A stretch of DNA of 64,000 nucleotides from Draconibacterium mangrovi_A (GTDB lineage Bacteria; Bacteroidota; Bacteroidia; Bacteroidales; Prolixibacteraceae): assembly GCF_037646455.1 (NCBI RefSeq), contig NZ_JBBIXN010000006.1, positions 166,327 through 230,326 of the forward strand, given 5' to 3'. Positions 10,801-18,159 of this stretch are shown piece by piece. The notes beneath the pieces were generated by a model. It saw only the letters and a list, made by a program, of their open reading frames with translations, did no database searches and was not told the DNA's origin. The stretch's first letter is position 1. Each line of letters begins with the position of its first letter. A program made the translations under genes and the position numbers.

Positions 10801-11130
10801 GATTTTATCCCACCCGGAAACGCGGTTATTGAAGAAATCGGCCGGAGCTTCACCGGGATTGATCGCAAAATGGAAATCCCACTCCCCATTCAACAAAATC
10901 ATTCTTGAATAATCGCGGTCATAAGTGAGGGCATCATTTTCCGAAGCATATGAATAAGCCGTAGTCCGCGGAGCATCGCGGTTGATGGAAGTTACCAGCG
11001 GATCTTCCCAGGGTTCAGTGTTATAAATCGACGGAGCAGGCGGAATACCGGCCGGTTCGCCGGTTACCGTTTGAGCATTTCCGCGAAAAGCGATGATCAG
11101 AAATAAGATATATACAATTGTTTGCTTCAT
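7870..11130 (-). CDS. GH2 beta-galactosidase, LacZ type (five-domain)
   Basis: This 1086-residue protein has a signal peptide (MKQTIVYILFLIIAFRGNAQ). It carries the full LacZ layout: sugar-binding domain, immunoglobulin-like domain, TIM barrel, and the C-terminal beta-galactosidase small-chain domain (VGMTMGVKNDLRNINWYGRG and GPWENYLDRR). The acid/base is about Glu496 in WSLGNEAGRG and the nucleophile about Glu584 in FVEYAHSMG. Length is typical of LacZ. Expected activity is removal of terminal beta-galactose, though some relatives in such loci prefer other beta-sugars. It lies between rhaT and the GH106 gene with gaps of 9 and 11 bases. Confidence 0.9.
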   Translation of the reverse strand: MKQTIVYILFLIIAFRGNAQTVTGEPAGIPPAPSIYNTEPWEDPLVTSINRDAPRTTAYSYASENDALTYDRDYSRMILLNGEWDFHFAINPGEAPADFFNNRVSGWDKIEVPSCWEMKGYDKPIYKSAVYPFRPVNPPWVPHDYNPVGSYQTTFSVPTDWANMNITLHFGGVRSAYKVWVNGKFLGYAEDSALPSEFNVTPYLKDGENILSVQVIRWSDASYLEDQDHWRMSGIYRDVMLMAEPKLRIADFHVQPKLDKQYKDATLSIRPRMENLSGDTVKGYKLKAQLYDENEQAVLSEPLQIDVQEILDESYPRLDNVKFGLLEATIKNPKKWSDETPNLYKLLLTLEDKDGIIQEVKTARIGFRSIEFSKVDSKLLINGKETYLYGVNRHDHDPVKGKTMSREDIERDVRQIKQFNFNCIRTAHYPNDPYFYDLCDEYGILVMDEANLETHGLGGKLSNDPMWTHAHMERMTRMVYRDKNHPSVIIWSLGNEAGRGPNHAAMAGWTHDFDITRPIHYEPAQGNPHVEGYEDLSHLPNVGRLGNPIDEFYVDMVSRFYPTVPYIKELLAQPGDDRPVIFVEYAHSMGNSTGNMKEFWDLFRSTPRLIGGCIWDYKDQGLLKTDSLGNEFYAYGGDFGETLHDGNFCINGIVAADRRPKAAMYECKRVYQPVWCELVSGSTIKVENRHAVLSLDEYDIAMTVLENGFEIRKITLPDMDLAAGESTTFDLSDYLPKMKAGNEYLATIQFLLKEDKTWAEKGFEVASNQFALTGLAQTDEKTKKEADLRLTGDEEHIKVLGDEFEVVFSKKNGALVSYVNKGEEQIFAPLLPHFSRPLTDNDERGWKPKKKLKVWYEAQPEMVEMETSKPQPDAVKITSTYRIVDGLAKVIIDYTISGSGAIKVDYNLQADKTLPNLPKVGMTMGVKNDLRNINWYGRGPWENYLDRRWGFDAAVYSMPINKFVEPYIMPQENGNRTDVRWMLLANQQNNGLLVVADSLLSMSVWPWTEDEINKAKHTNELKESGFLTLNIDLIQMGVGGNSSWSDDAQPMEKYQVPAGDYSYSFYIVTAKNDKKVLESLPRSIKF

Positions 11131-11141
11131 TATCTATTGGT

Positions 11142-12188
11142 TTACTGGAATGAACTTCCATAAGTTATAACAATAAACGAAATGATCAGAATTACCAGGG
11201 CAACAATCAGCGTTCGGAAAGTTTTTCCTGAAACATTGCGCCATTCTTTCATGATCATTCCAACAATATAGCTGAAAAATATCAGCATTGACATGTGGAG
11301 GACCCAGCTGATAAACTGAAACTTACCCATTTTCACGTGTCCAAGGCCATAGAAAAAGAACTGTCCGAACCACAAGGCTCCGGATAGCGCAGACCAGAAA
11401 AAGTTCTTCATCCAGTTGCCGGTGCTGATACCTGATTTCAGCGAAAATTCTTTTAATGTCTTTTGCCTGATGCCCAAGACTACAAACCAAACCAGGTTGA
11501 CAAGAAAAGTACCGGAAGTGGAAACAATGTATTTGGCATTTCCTTCGAACTGACCGGCACCGTTTGCGCGGGCCATATCGGATATAGGCTGTCCGTGTTC
11601 GAGCGAAATGTTAAACACCGCAGAAAGAACACCTGCAATGAGTACGAGCACCAGTCCAACTTTCATATTGAATTGCACCTTTTCTCCCGTCTGAGCTCTT
11701 AAATCCTTTTCTTTTCGGAAACCGGCAAGACCACTAAGCCCTACACCCAGCAACGCGATAAGAATTCCCAATAAAATGACCATTCCTCCGGGAGCGGTAA
11801 AATACTCCACCAATCCCCCGTAAACGATCAACGGAACGAAGGTTCCGAGGATGGCCGACAAACCAATGGCAAAAGTATAAGTCAATGAATATCCGATATG
11901 ACGAATGGCAAACCCAAAACTCATACCGCCAAAGCCGTAAACAGCTCCCAGGAGAAAAGCACCCCAAACCACATCTTTTGGAGCGGTTGCCAGGATATGA
12001 AAAAAACCGGGAACGGTAAGCCAGCCGATTACCAGCGGAAGCACGATCCAGGCAAAAAAGGCCTGCACCAGCCAGTAAGTTCCCCACGACCACTTTTTAA
12101 TTTTTTGAAAAGGTAAGTAGCATGTTGAAGCGGAGATTCCGCCGATAGCATGATATCCTGTTCCTATTATTGGATTTGGTGTGATCAT
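11142..12188 (-). CDS. rhaT: L-rhamnose/proton symporter RhaT
   Basis: This 348-residue integral membrane protein has about ten hydrophobic helices. It resembles RhaT along its length, beginning with NPIIGTGYHAIGGISASTCYLP-type sequence (split here as NPIIGTGYHAIGG and STCYLPFQKIKKWSW). The VYGFGGMSFGFAIRHIGYSL segment is the family core. RhaT imports L-rhamnose with protons across the inner membrane. Its neighbour encodes rhamnose mutarotase and two rhamnosidase families occur in the window, so import of released rhamnose is well supported. The isomerase, kinase and aldolase of rhamnose catabolism are not in the window. Confidence 0.93.
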   Translation of the reverse strand: MITPNPIIGTGYHAIGGISASTCYLPFQKIKKWSWGTYWLVQAFFAWIVLPLVIGWLTVPGFFHILATAPKDVVWGAFLLGAVYGFGGMSFGFAIRHIGYSLTYTFAIGLSAILGTFVPLIVYGGLVEYFTAPGGMVILLGILIALLGVGLSGLAGFRKEKDLRAQTGEKVQFNMKVGLVLVLIAGVLSAVFNISLEHGQPISDMARANGAGQFEGNAKYIVSTSGTFLVNLVWFVVLGIRQKTLKEFSLKSGISTGNWMKNFFWSALSGALWFGQFFFYGLGHVKMGKFQFISWVLHMSMLIFFSYIVGMIMKEWRNVSGKTFRTLIVALVILIISFIVITYGSSFQ

Positions 12189-12214
12189 ATTAGTTCAGTG
12201 TTCAAAGTTTAGAG

Positions 12215-12538
12215 TTAGTCCAAATGAAATACTTCTTCCATATCTGCCCAGAATTCTTCAGGACCGGCGGTTTCAATGGGCTGCATCAATGGCTTTACCA
12301 CATCCCACCAGCGTTGTGTTTCTTCATGATCAGCCATAAGTTTCATGTCTCTTTCGAAATCGCTTCCCGTATATTCGAAATAAGCAAACAACACATTGTC
12401 GCGAACAAAAATGGAATAATTTGAAATGTTGCATTCCTTTATTTTGGCCAAAACACCGGGCCACACCGCTGCATGCTGCCTTATGTATTCGTCGGTTCCT
12501 TCTGGCTTGAGGTAGATAGTCTGTCCGAATCGTTTCAT
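12215..12538 (-). CDS. rhaM: L-rhamnose mutarotase RhaM
   Basis: At 107 residues it is the standard family length. His22 in QHAAVWPGV matches the catalytic histidine of E. coli RhaM. The ISNYSIF and FAYFEY strands and the MADHEETQRWWDVVKPLMQP block are diagnostic. The enzyme interconverts the alpha and beta anomers of L-rhamnose in the cytoplasm after import. It is read just before rhaT, 26 bases away. The longer upstream gap (132 bp) holds an intergenic repeat, so it may have its own RNA ends. Confidence 0.95.
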   Translation of the reverse strand: MKRFGQTIYLKPEGTDEYIRQHAAVWPGVLAKIKECNISNYSIFVRDNVLFAYFEYTGSDFERDMKLMADHEETQRWWDVVKPLMQPIETAGPEEFWADMEEVFHLD

Positions 12539-12546
12539 TTTTATTT

Positions 12547-12629
12547 CTCGCTAAGACGCTAAGACGCCAAGATTAATTCTTTAATGTTTTATCTGAGTAT
12601 ATTTTTTACTTCGCGGCTTTGCGTGAGAT
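12547..12629. repeat. 'CGCTAAGACGCCAAG'-type intergenic repeat
   Basis: TCTCGCTAAGACGCTAAGAC followed by GCCAAG lies at one end and CTTCGCGGCTTTGCGTGAGA near the other, giving roughly inverted ends (TCTCGC/GCGTGAGA). Related units occur at 13737, 14195, 18039 and 20425, each in a gap of the same operon. This is a common class of intergenic repeat in Bacteroidota. Confidence 0.8.
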
Positions 12630-12670
12630 TACAATTTTTGCTCTTTTGCAAAGACGTCGGCCTTACATTT

Positions 12671-13711
12671 CTACTTTCTTCGGGCCACCGTTTTAAACAG
12701 CGCCTCGATATTGGCAGGCGGAATATCAGGTAAAACCGCCTCATGGCTGGGCGACACGATCAGTCCTGTCGGGAAAAGATCGATCACTTCATTCACACGC
12801 TTTTTTACATCCTCAGGACTTCCTTCCACCATTAAATACTGCGCATCTATACCACCGCAAAAAGCTCCTTTACCTGCAAAATTTGCATGAATATTTTCCA
12901 CACTCATACCAGTAGCCTTTGCCTGCAAGGGATGAACAATATCTGCCCCTAATCTAAAAATATCATCTATGATCGGAAAGATCGATCCACAGGAATGATA
13001 CATCACTTTCAGTCCGTAGCTTTTGGCCTGTTCGATCAGCAACTTCGTTCCGGGAAAAATATACTGACGAATGAGATCAGGATCGAGCATCAAACCGGTT
13101 TGGCTGCCAAAATCATCGCCAAACAACACCGCATCCAGTTCGCCTTTGGTAGCTTCGTAAAATATCTCATTTGCTTTCAGGTAGAAATCAGTGATCTTCT
13201 TCAAAACTGCCTGGTACATATCGGGATTCATCAACATCGTGATCAACGCGGTTTCCATTCCAAAAGCCGAGCACGAATCCTGGAAATGAGCGCTCCACAT
13301 AATGCCCATTTTTGCATAATCATTACCGGCAGCCTTTACTCTTCGGTTGGCTTCTTCCCTATCCAGGTACTTTGCCGGATCAGGCCAGTTGAATTTATCC
13401 ACGTCAGCAGGATCGTCGTAATCTTCGAAAAAGCCCGGAGCCGTTAAAGTGCGGTCATCGGGTTTGTCCAAGTGATCGCGTTTGGCAAAATCGAAAGCGC
13501 AGGCAATATGATTCGACGGTGCATAATTATATGGAACTTCAATCGGATAAATATCATCGTCGAGAAGTGTTTTGACTTCATCAAACGTACTCACTCCAAA
13601 ATACTTTGTCAAATTGGGCATAGCTGAAGGTACGGGCAATCCCATCCACGATGCCGGACGGTCAACTGGCGCATTGGCGATAGTGGCTAAAAATCGTTCT
13701 TTATGGTTCAT
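12671..13711 (-). CDS. UroD/MtaA-fold protein 1 (uroporphyrinogen decarboxylase family)
   Basis: This 346-residue cytoplasmic protein has no signal peptide. It carries family signatures: an N-terminal MNHKERFLATIANAPVDRP, a barrel segment FGDDFGSQTGLMLDP, and YHSCGSIFPIIDD with His239 and Cys241 placed like the first two zinc ligands of the methyltransferase MtaA. The third position, about 80 residues on, reads SPSHEAV rather than a cysteine. True UroD would be expected near haem genes, and none are here. The most likely role is an MtaA-like methyl transfer or a cofactor-free decarboxylation in sugar catabolism, but this is inference. Repeats lie on both sides of the gene. Confidence 0.8.
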   Translation of the reverse strand: MNHKERFLATIANAPVDRPASWMGLPVPSAMPNLTKYFGVSTFDEVKTLLDDDIYPIEVPYNYAPSNHIACAFDFAKRDHLDKPDDRTLTAPGFFEDYDDPADVDKFNWPDPAKYLDREEANRRVKAAGNDYAKMGIMWSAHFQDSCSAFGMETALITMLMNPDMYQAVLKKITDFYLKANEIFYEATKGELDAVLFGDDFGSQTGLMLDPDLIRQYIFPGTKLLIEQAKSYGLKVMYHSCGSIFPIIDDIFRLGADIVHPLQAKATGMSVENIHANFAGKGAFCGGIDAQYLMVEGSPEDVKKRVNEVIDLFPTGLIVSPSHEAVLPDIPPANIEALFKTVARRK

Positions 13712-13736
13712 TATTTAAGTTCTGATTTTAATGTTT

Positions 13737-13793
13737 GGCGACTCTGCGGCTTGGCGATAAAAATGCCTCACGCAAAGGCGCTAAGACGCCAAG
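13737..13793. repeat. intergenic repeat flanking the GxxExxY gene, downstream side
   Basis: The gap contains GGCGACTCTGCGGCTTGGCG and then CTCACGCAAAGGCGCTAAG followed by ACGCCAAG. The CTCACGC at 13767-13773 is the exact inverse of GCGTGAG at 14220-14226 beyond the other end of the GxxExxY gene. Confidence 0.8.
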
Positions 13794-13796
13794 TTT

Positions 13797-14174
13797 CTAT
13801 AGTTTGTTTACTATTCTGGTAATACCATCCTTAATTAATTTCTCATTAAAATTTATTAATAATCCTAGTTTTAGTTTGGTAATTTTAAGGTAAGTTAAAA
13901 GTTGCTTCGCGTGCACCGGAGCAATTGTTTCAACTGATTTCAATTCTACAATCACTTTTTCCCCAACGATCAAATCAGCCCTAGAACCAATATCCATTTT
14001 GATATCTTTCCACACCAACGGAATTCCTTTTTGCCGTTGAACTTTCAGACCCTTCTCTCTTAATTCATAAAAAAGAATTTCTTCATATACTGATTCAAGT
14101 AGGCCCGGTCCCAATTCAACATGAATATTATAGCATGTATTGACTATTATTTTCGCAATATCATTTTCAGTCAT
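13797..14174 (-). CDS. GxxExxY family protein
   Basis: This 125-residue protein has the namesake motif GLLESVY at residues 24-30. Two later acidic and lysine-containing strands, ADLIVGEKVIVELKS, resemble a PD-(D/E)xK nuclease core (D...ExK). It ends in a conserved LKLGLLINF block. The family is widespread in Bacteroidota, often in multiple copies, and has no established function. It looks foreign to the glycan operon, because it is bracketed on both sides by inverted copies of the CGCTAAGACGCC-type repeat with only a few bases between repeat and coding sequence. It may be a passenger of that repeat system. Confidence 0.88.
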   Translation of the reverse strand: MTENDIAKIIVNTCYNIHVELGPGLLESVYEEILFYELREKGLKVQRQKGIPLVWKDIKMDIGSRADLIVGEKVIVELKSVETIAPVHAKQLLTYLKITKLKLGLLINFNEKLIKDGITRIVNKL

Positions 14175-14194
14175 GTCAAATTCTATTTTGATTT

Positions 14195-14230
14195 AAACGC
14201 TTTGCGACGCTACGGCTTGGCGTGAGATTT
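14195..14230. repeat. intergenic repeat flanking the GxxExxY gene, upstream side
   Basis: GCTTTGCGACGCTACGGCTT followed by GGCGTGAG is an inverted, diverged relative of the unit at 13767-13793. Together the two bracket the GxxExxY gene. Confidence 0.78.
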
Positions 14231-14233
14231 CTC

Positions 14234-15874
14234 TTAATGTCCGTTAAAAATAATATACATACTCACCATCACCACAATTAAAATGGCCCAGGCCCATTTC
14301 ACCTGTTTTCCGGGTTTTGGAATATCCGACAGATCGAGATCAGAAACTTTGGTGTTGCCTTTTGCTCGATCTGCAAGTGTCACCAGGTAAGTCATTACCG
14401 CAATGATTACAAATATGAAGAACGATAATAACAAAAAGTGAATGGACTGAATGGCTTCTAAAAATGAGCTAAAAGCATTAAAGACAAACGCCGGTTTTGC
14501 ATTTGTGAATAATTCCGGTGAAAGAAAGAGATACATAATCCCAATTCCCAAACTAATTACGGTTCCGAGCCAAATTGCTGTATTGGCGGCCTTAATGGTT
14601 GTTTTATTCCAAAGCACACCAAATAGGAAAACCACCGCCATTGGAGGTGCCAGGAATCCTAATACGGCCTGGAAAGTATCAAAAAGATTCAAACCTTTTA
14701 TTGAGTCGATGGCAAGAGCCAAAAAGATGGAAAGTATTGCACCCAGCACCGTCACAATCCGACCGATTTGAGTCACCTTTTTTGGGGAAGCACCCGGTTC
14801 AAATTTTTTCACATAAATGTCCATGGTAAACACCGTACTTAAAGAATTGAGTGCCGAATCAATAGTACTCACCAGGGCAGCTATCAAAACAGCCATTACC
14901 AAACCGGTCATCCCGGCAGGAAACAAGCGGGTAACCATGGTCATATATGCCTCATCAGGATCGCTTAGGTCGGGGAATAAAATAAAACAGATGATTCCGG
15001 GAATGATAAATAAAGCAACATCAAAAATCTTTAACCAACCGGTAAGATTGGCTCCCAGTTGCCCCTGTTTTAGGTTTTTGGCGCCCAAAACCGATTGTAC
15101 CATACTTTGGTCGGTACACCAGAACCAAACTCCCATTACAGGATATCCCAGAACAATGGCCAACCAGGGGTAATTCGGATCATCCATGGGTCGAAGCAGG
15201 TTCCAGTAATGGCCGGGTGTATTTTCGAAGATGGCCATAATGCCACCGGCTTTGTACACTCCAACAAAAGTTAGTATGGCCGAAACCACAATCAACAAGA
15301 TCATTTGAAAAACATTGGTATAAGCAATGGCCTTCAGACCGCCGGCAATGGTAAAAAAACCTGCGATTAAAACTAAAACCACTACCGAGCTCCAAAGTGG
15401 CAGGTTTAAGATTTGCCCCACCAAAATACCTCCTGCGAATAAGGTTAATGCCAGCCACGAAATAAGAATCGTTACTAAGGAATACCAGGCCAGCATATTC
15501 CGGGTTGACTCATCGAAGCGTTTTCCCATGAACTCCGGCAAAGTCATCACATTTGCCTTTAAATAACGCGGGGCAAAAACCACGGCCAGCATAAAAATGA
15601 AGGGAAACGCATACCAGGCAAAATTCCCGGCTACAATTCCAGATGTATAACCGATGCTTGCCGAAGCGATTAGCATCGACGGGCCCACGTTCGTTCCCCA
15701 CATGGTTAATCCAATACTGCTCCAGCCCAGTGAGTGCCCGGCAAGAAAAAGGTTTTCGTCTTTGTTGCGTGCTTTCACAAAACTTACCCAGTAACCGATG
15801 CCGATCAGCACCAGCAGGTAAATTCCAACTACAGCAAAATCAATGGGTTTTAGTAATTCATAAATGTTATTCAT
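14234..15874 (-). CDS. sodium:solute symporter (SSS family, SGLT-like)
   Basis: This 546-residue membrane protein has about 14 helices. It shows the SSS pattern: FLAGHSLGWSSIGLTMWGTNVGPS in the first helix region (read as FLAGHSLGW and MWGTNVGPSM), TIAGGLKAIAYTNVFQMILL, and WFWCTDQSMVQSVLGAKN. Relatives in glycan loci bring sugars or uronates across the inner membrane with sodium. It follows a Gfo/Idh/MocA dehydrogenase and a UroD-like gene with gaps of 25 and 5 bases, suggesting the trio imports and processes one specific monosaccharide. The substrate is not readable. Confidence 0.9.
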   Translation of the reverse strand: MNNIYELLKPIDFAVVGIYLLVLIGIGYWVSFVKARNKDENLFLAGHSLGWSSIGLTMWGTNVGPSMLIASASIGYTSGIVAGNFAWYAFPFIFMLAVVFAPRYLKANVMTLPEFMGKRFDESTRNMLAWYSLVTILISWLALTLFAGGILVGQILNLPLWSSVVVLVLIAGFFTIAGGLKAIAYTNVFQMILLIVVSAILTFVGVYKAGGIMAIFENTPGHYWNLLRPMDDPNYPWLAIVLGYPVMGVWFWCTDQSMVQSVLGAKNLKQGQLGANLTGWLKIFDVALFIIPGIICFILFPDLSDPDEAYMTMVTRLFPAGMTGLVMAVLIAALVSTIDSALNSLSTVFTMDIYVKKFEPGASPKKVTQIGRIVTVLGAILSIFLALAIDSIKGLNLFDTFQAVLGFLAPPMAVVFLFGVLWNKTTIKAANTAIWLGTVISLGIGIMYLFLSPELFTNAKPAFVFNAFSSFLEAIQSIHFLLLSFFIFVIIAVMTYLVTLADRAKGNTKVSDLDLSDIPKPGKQVKWAWAILIVVMVSMYIIFNGH

Positions 15875-15899
15875 AGGTTTGCTTTTGTTCCGGTTTTAT

Positions 15900-16961
15900 C
15901 TATAAATCATATTCGTCTAGCAAGTCTTTTATTTTAATCGGTTTTCCTGTTTCCAGCGACCTTTCCATCGCCTTCAAAAGTGCTATGGTTCCGATGCCTT
16001 CATTCAGATCAGGGTAAGCTGTTTCACCGTTCTCGAGGCAATCAACAAAATATTCGATGTAATTCTGGTATTCGCCGGCGTGATGACTGTGCCCCTCAAA
16101 TCGGAAATAATGTTTATCGCAGTGATCAAAAGTGACCATCCGTTCTTCGCCGTCTTTGTCGGTGATAGCATAACGTAACACCGGGTAATCACCCTGACTC
16201 GCGCCTTCGGTTCCACGCAAAATACAAGTCATTTCGCTATCGCGCGACGAAGGTTGTGTGGGTGAAGAATAAGTGCCGCTTACACTGGCTACCCGGCCAT
16301 CATCGGCTTTATAAATGAAATGCATGGTGTCTTCATTCTTCAAACCGCCGGCTAAGCCATTCGGGCTGAGCATGCCGTAGCCCATCACCTCTTCAATGTT
16401 AGGCAGGTACCAGCGAATAAAATCCACGGGGTGGCTCAGTCCGCCGTAAAGCCATTTAAATCGCTCATCCAACGACCAGCCTTTTCCTAAAAACCAACGG
16501 TGATCGGCATTGTAATTCGATTCAACGGTCACCAGATCACCGATCAGGCCAGCCTCAAAATCTTTGCGCTGACGGCTCATTGGTTCGAAAAAACGCGAGC
16601 TCTGCCCCACAAAAACCTTTTTACCACTTTCCTTCTGCAATTGCAATAGTTCTTTAGCATCTTTCAGATCGTCGATCAGCGGCTTGGTACAGATAACATT
16701 TTTGCCGTAATTCAGCGCCAATTTTATGTGTTCGGCATGCAAAAAATCGGGCGTATAAATGGCAATAATATCGATCTCCTTATCGGTGAGCAGATCCATA
16801 TAGGCCGTGGTATATTTGTGGAAATTAAATTCTTTGGCCCGCAATTCACACATGCTTCTGTTCAGATCGCACATTTTTACGAGCTCGACTTTCTCACTGT
16901 TCAGCGCCGCCGAAACGGTGCTTCGTCCTTCTCCCAGTCCTAAAATTCCCAGCTTCTTCAT
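15900..16961 (-). CDS. Gfo/Idh/MocA family oxidoreductase
   Basis: This 353-residue cytoplasmic protein has an N-terminal Rossmann fold, with GILGLGEGRS replacing the usual GxGxxG spacing. The family EKP motif appears as CTKPLIDDL, keeping the lysine but changing Glu to Thr. The C-terminal domain has GGLSHPVDFIRWYLP carrying the conserved His and Asp. Such enzymes oxidise or reduce a sugar or inositol hydroxyl with NAD(P). It is five bases from UroD-like protein 2 and 25 from the SSS transporter, so the three probably handle one substrate. The real substrate is unknown. Confidence 0.88.
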   Translation of the reverse strand: MKKLGILGLGEGRSTVSAALNSEKVELVKMCDLNRSMCELRAKEFNFHKYTTAYMDLLTDKEIDIIAIYTPDFLHAEHIKLALNYGKNVICTKPLIDDLKDAKELLQLQKESGKKVFVGQSSRFFEPMSRQRKDFEAGLIGDLVTVESNYNADHRWFLGKGWSLDERFKWLYGGLSHPVDFIRWYLPNIEEVMGYGMLSPNGLAGGLKNEDTMHFIYKADDGRVASVSGTYSSPTQPSSRDSEMTCILRGTEGASQGDYPVLRYAITDKDGEERMVTFDHCDKHYFRFEGHSHHAGEYQNYIEYFVDCLENGETAYPDLNEGIGTIALLKAMERSLETGKPIKIKDLLDEYDL

Positions 16962-16966
16962 TTCTC

Positions 16967-18031
16967 CTAACGGTATTTATCTACAATTTTAATTGCAGTT
17001 TCAATATCCTTTTCGCTTTTAAAATCGACATTGATGTGCAAACCCTGGGTGCCCACATTATCGATCAACGGCTCCAATTCGTCGAGCGTTACCCAGTTGG
17101 CCATTATCGATTTTCCGCCGGCCAAGATCTTTTTGTAAAGGTCATACCAGCGGGGATCGCCGCCCTGTGGCTCGCCAACTCCCGGGGTCCATTGCACTGC
17201 ATTTAGTTCCTCAATTTCGAGGATGGCATCAACATGGCGCATGGCATCTACCCCATCGAGGTGATACAAAGTATAATCGATTTTCTGTGCCTGTTCGCGC
17301 AAATAGGGCTGTGCAAAACGACGAAAATCGTCTTCCGAGATCATCAGCGAAATATCGCTCTGCAATTTCGAAACGGTTCCCGGTGCCCAAAGCGAGAAAT
17401 AGCAAAAGGTCATCTCGTCACCTTCGCGAATAATGTTGTAAAGGCGGTCGAACACTTCAAAATATATGTCGTTTACTTTTTGAAGTTGTTCTTCCAGCAC
17501 TTCAGGTTGAAGCATGATATCCATCAAAACCGTATCCGTTCCGCGCAAGCTGGCCAATGTATCCAGGCCTTCAATCAGATCAGGACAGCCCACATAATAT
17601 TTTCCGGCAGAAAGTTTTTTACATTCAGTCAAAAGATCCTGATGCAACTTCCACCATTTATTGTTTTCATCGAGTTTGATCTCGCCATCAAAAGCCTGAT
17701 TTTCCTTGATCCAGATGGTATCCTCGCCTCCAGATAACTCCGCTCCCAAACAAGCGGCCAGCGAACCGGGTCCAAGATGAGTATTAGCGACCGGTAAAAT
17801 ATCGGCTTTGAATGAACTTTTTGAAAGCTGGTAATCCAGATTCTGTGCCCGCCACTTCGGATCGAACCAGCACTGATCCAGATCGTTTGCAGGAGTTGTT
17901 GCCGTCACTTTTTCGTGTGGCGCTCCATCCTTCTCCAGGTGTTCCCACATCGTGAGTACAATTCCTTTTTGGTCCCACCAGTCGATGTATCGTTTTTGGG
18001 ATTCTTCCCAGTTTGTTTTCCATGTTTTCAT
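16967..18031 (-). CDS. UroD-fold protein 2, lacking the zinc motif
   Basis: This 354-residue cytoplasmic protein shows the UroD-superfamily barrel (YYVGCPDLIEGLDTLASLRG, then MISEDDFRRFAQPYLREQA, and a C-terminal TQGLHINVDFKSEKDIE). At the strand that carries HxC in MtaA-like members it reads YHLDGVDAMRH (His257, Asp259), so a cysteine-based zinc site is not conserved. It therefore probably does different chemistry from UroD-like 3 and 4 in this window. It opens a tight group with the Gfo/Idh dehydrogenase and SSS transporter. No haem-biosynthesis genes are nearby. Confidence 0.78.
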   Translation of the reverse strand: MKTWKTNWEESQKRYIDWWDQKGIVLTMWEHLEKDGAPHEKVTATTPANDLDQCWFDPKWRAQNLDYQLSKSSFKADILPVANTHLGPGSLAACLGAELSGGEDTIWIKENQAFDGEIKLDENNKWWKLHQDLLTECKKLSAGKYYVGCPDLIEGLDTLASLRGTDTVLMDIMLQPEVLEEQLQKVNDIYFEVFDRLYNIIREGDEMTFCYFSLWAPGTVSKLQSDISLMISEDDFRRFAQPYLREQAQKIDYTLYHLDGVDAMRHVDAILEIEELNAVQWTPGVGEPQGGDPRWYDLYKKILAGGKSIMANWVTLDELEPLIDNVGTQGLHINVDFKSEKDIETAIKIVDKYR

Positions 18032-18038
18032 TTCTTTT

Positions 18039-18158
18039 ACCGCTAAGGCGCTATTACGCCGAGTTATTTTCTTGTTGTTTATTTATTTTACTCTATTTCT
18101 TTGCGTCTCTGCGACTCTGCGGTTAACAATTTTCAGCAAAGGCACTTAAACGCTAAGT
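18039..18158. repeat. compound intergenic repeat before UroD-fold protein 2
   Basis: Three related units fill the gap: CCGCTAAGGCGCTATTACGC at the left, the inverse-type CTTTGCGTCTCTGCGACTCT followed by GCGGTTAAC around 18098-18126, and CAGCAAAGGCACTTAAACGC followed by TAAG at the right. The gap holds no gene. Confidence 0.8.
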
Positions 18159-18159
18159 T

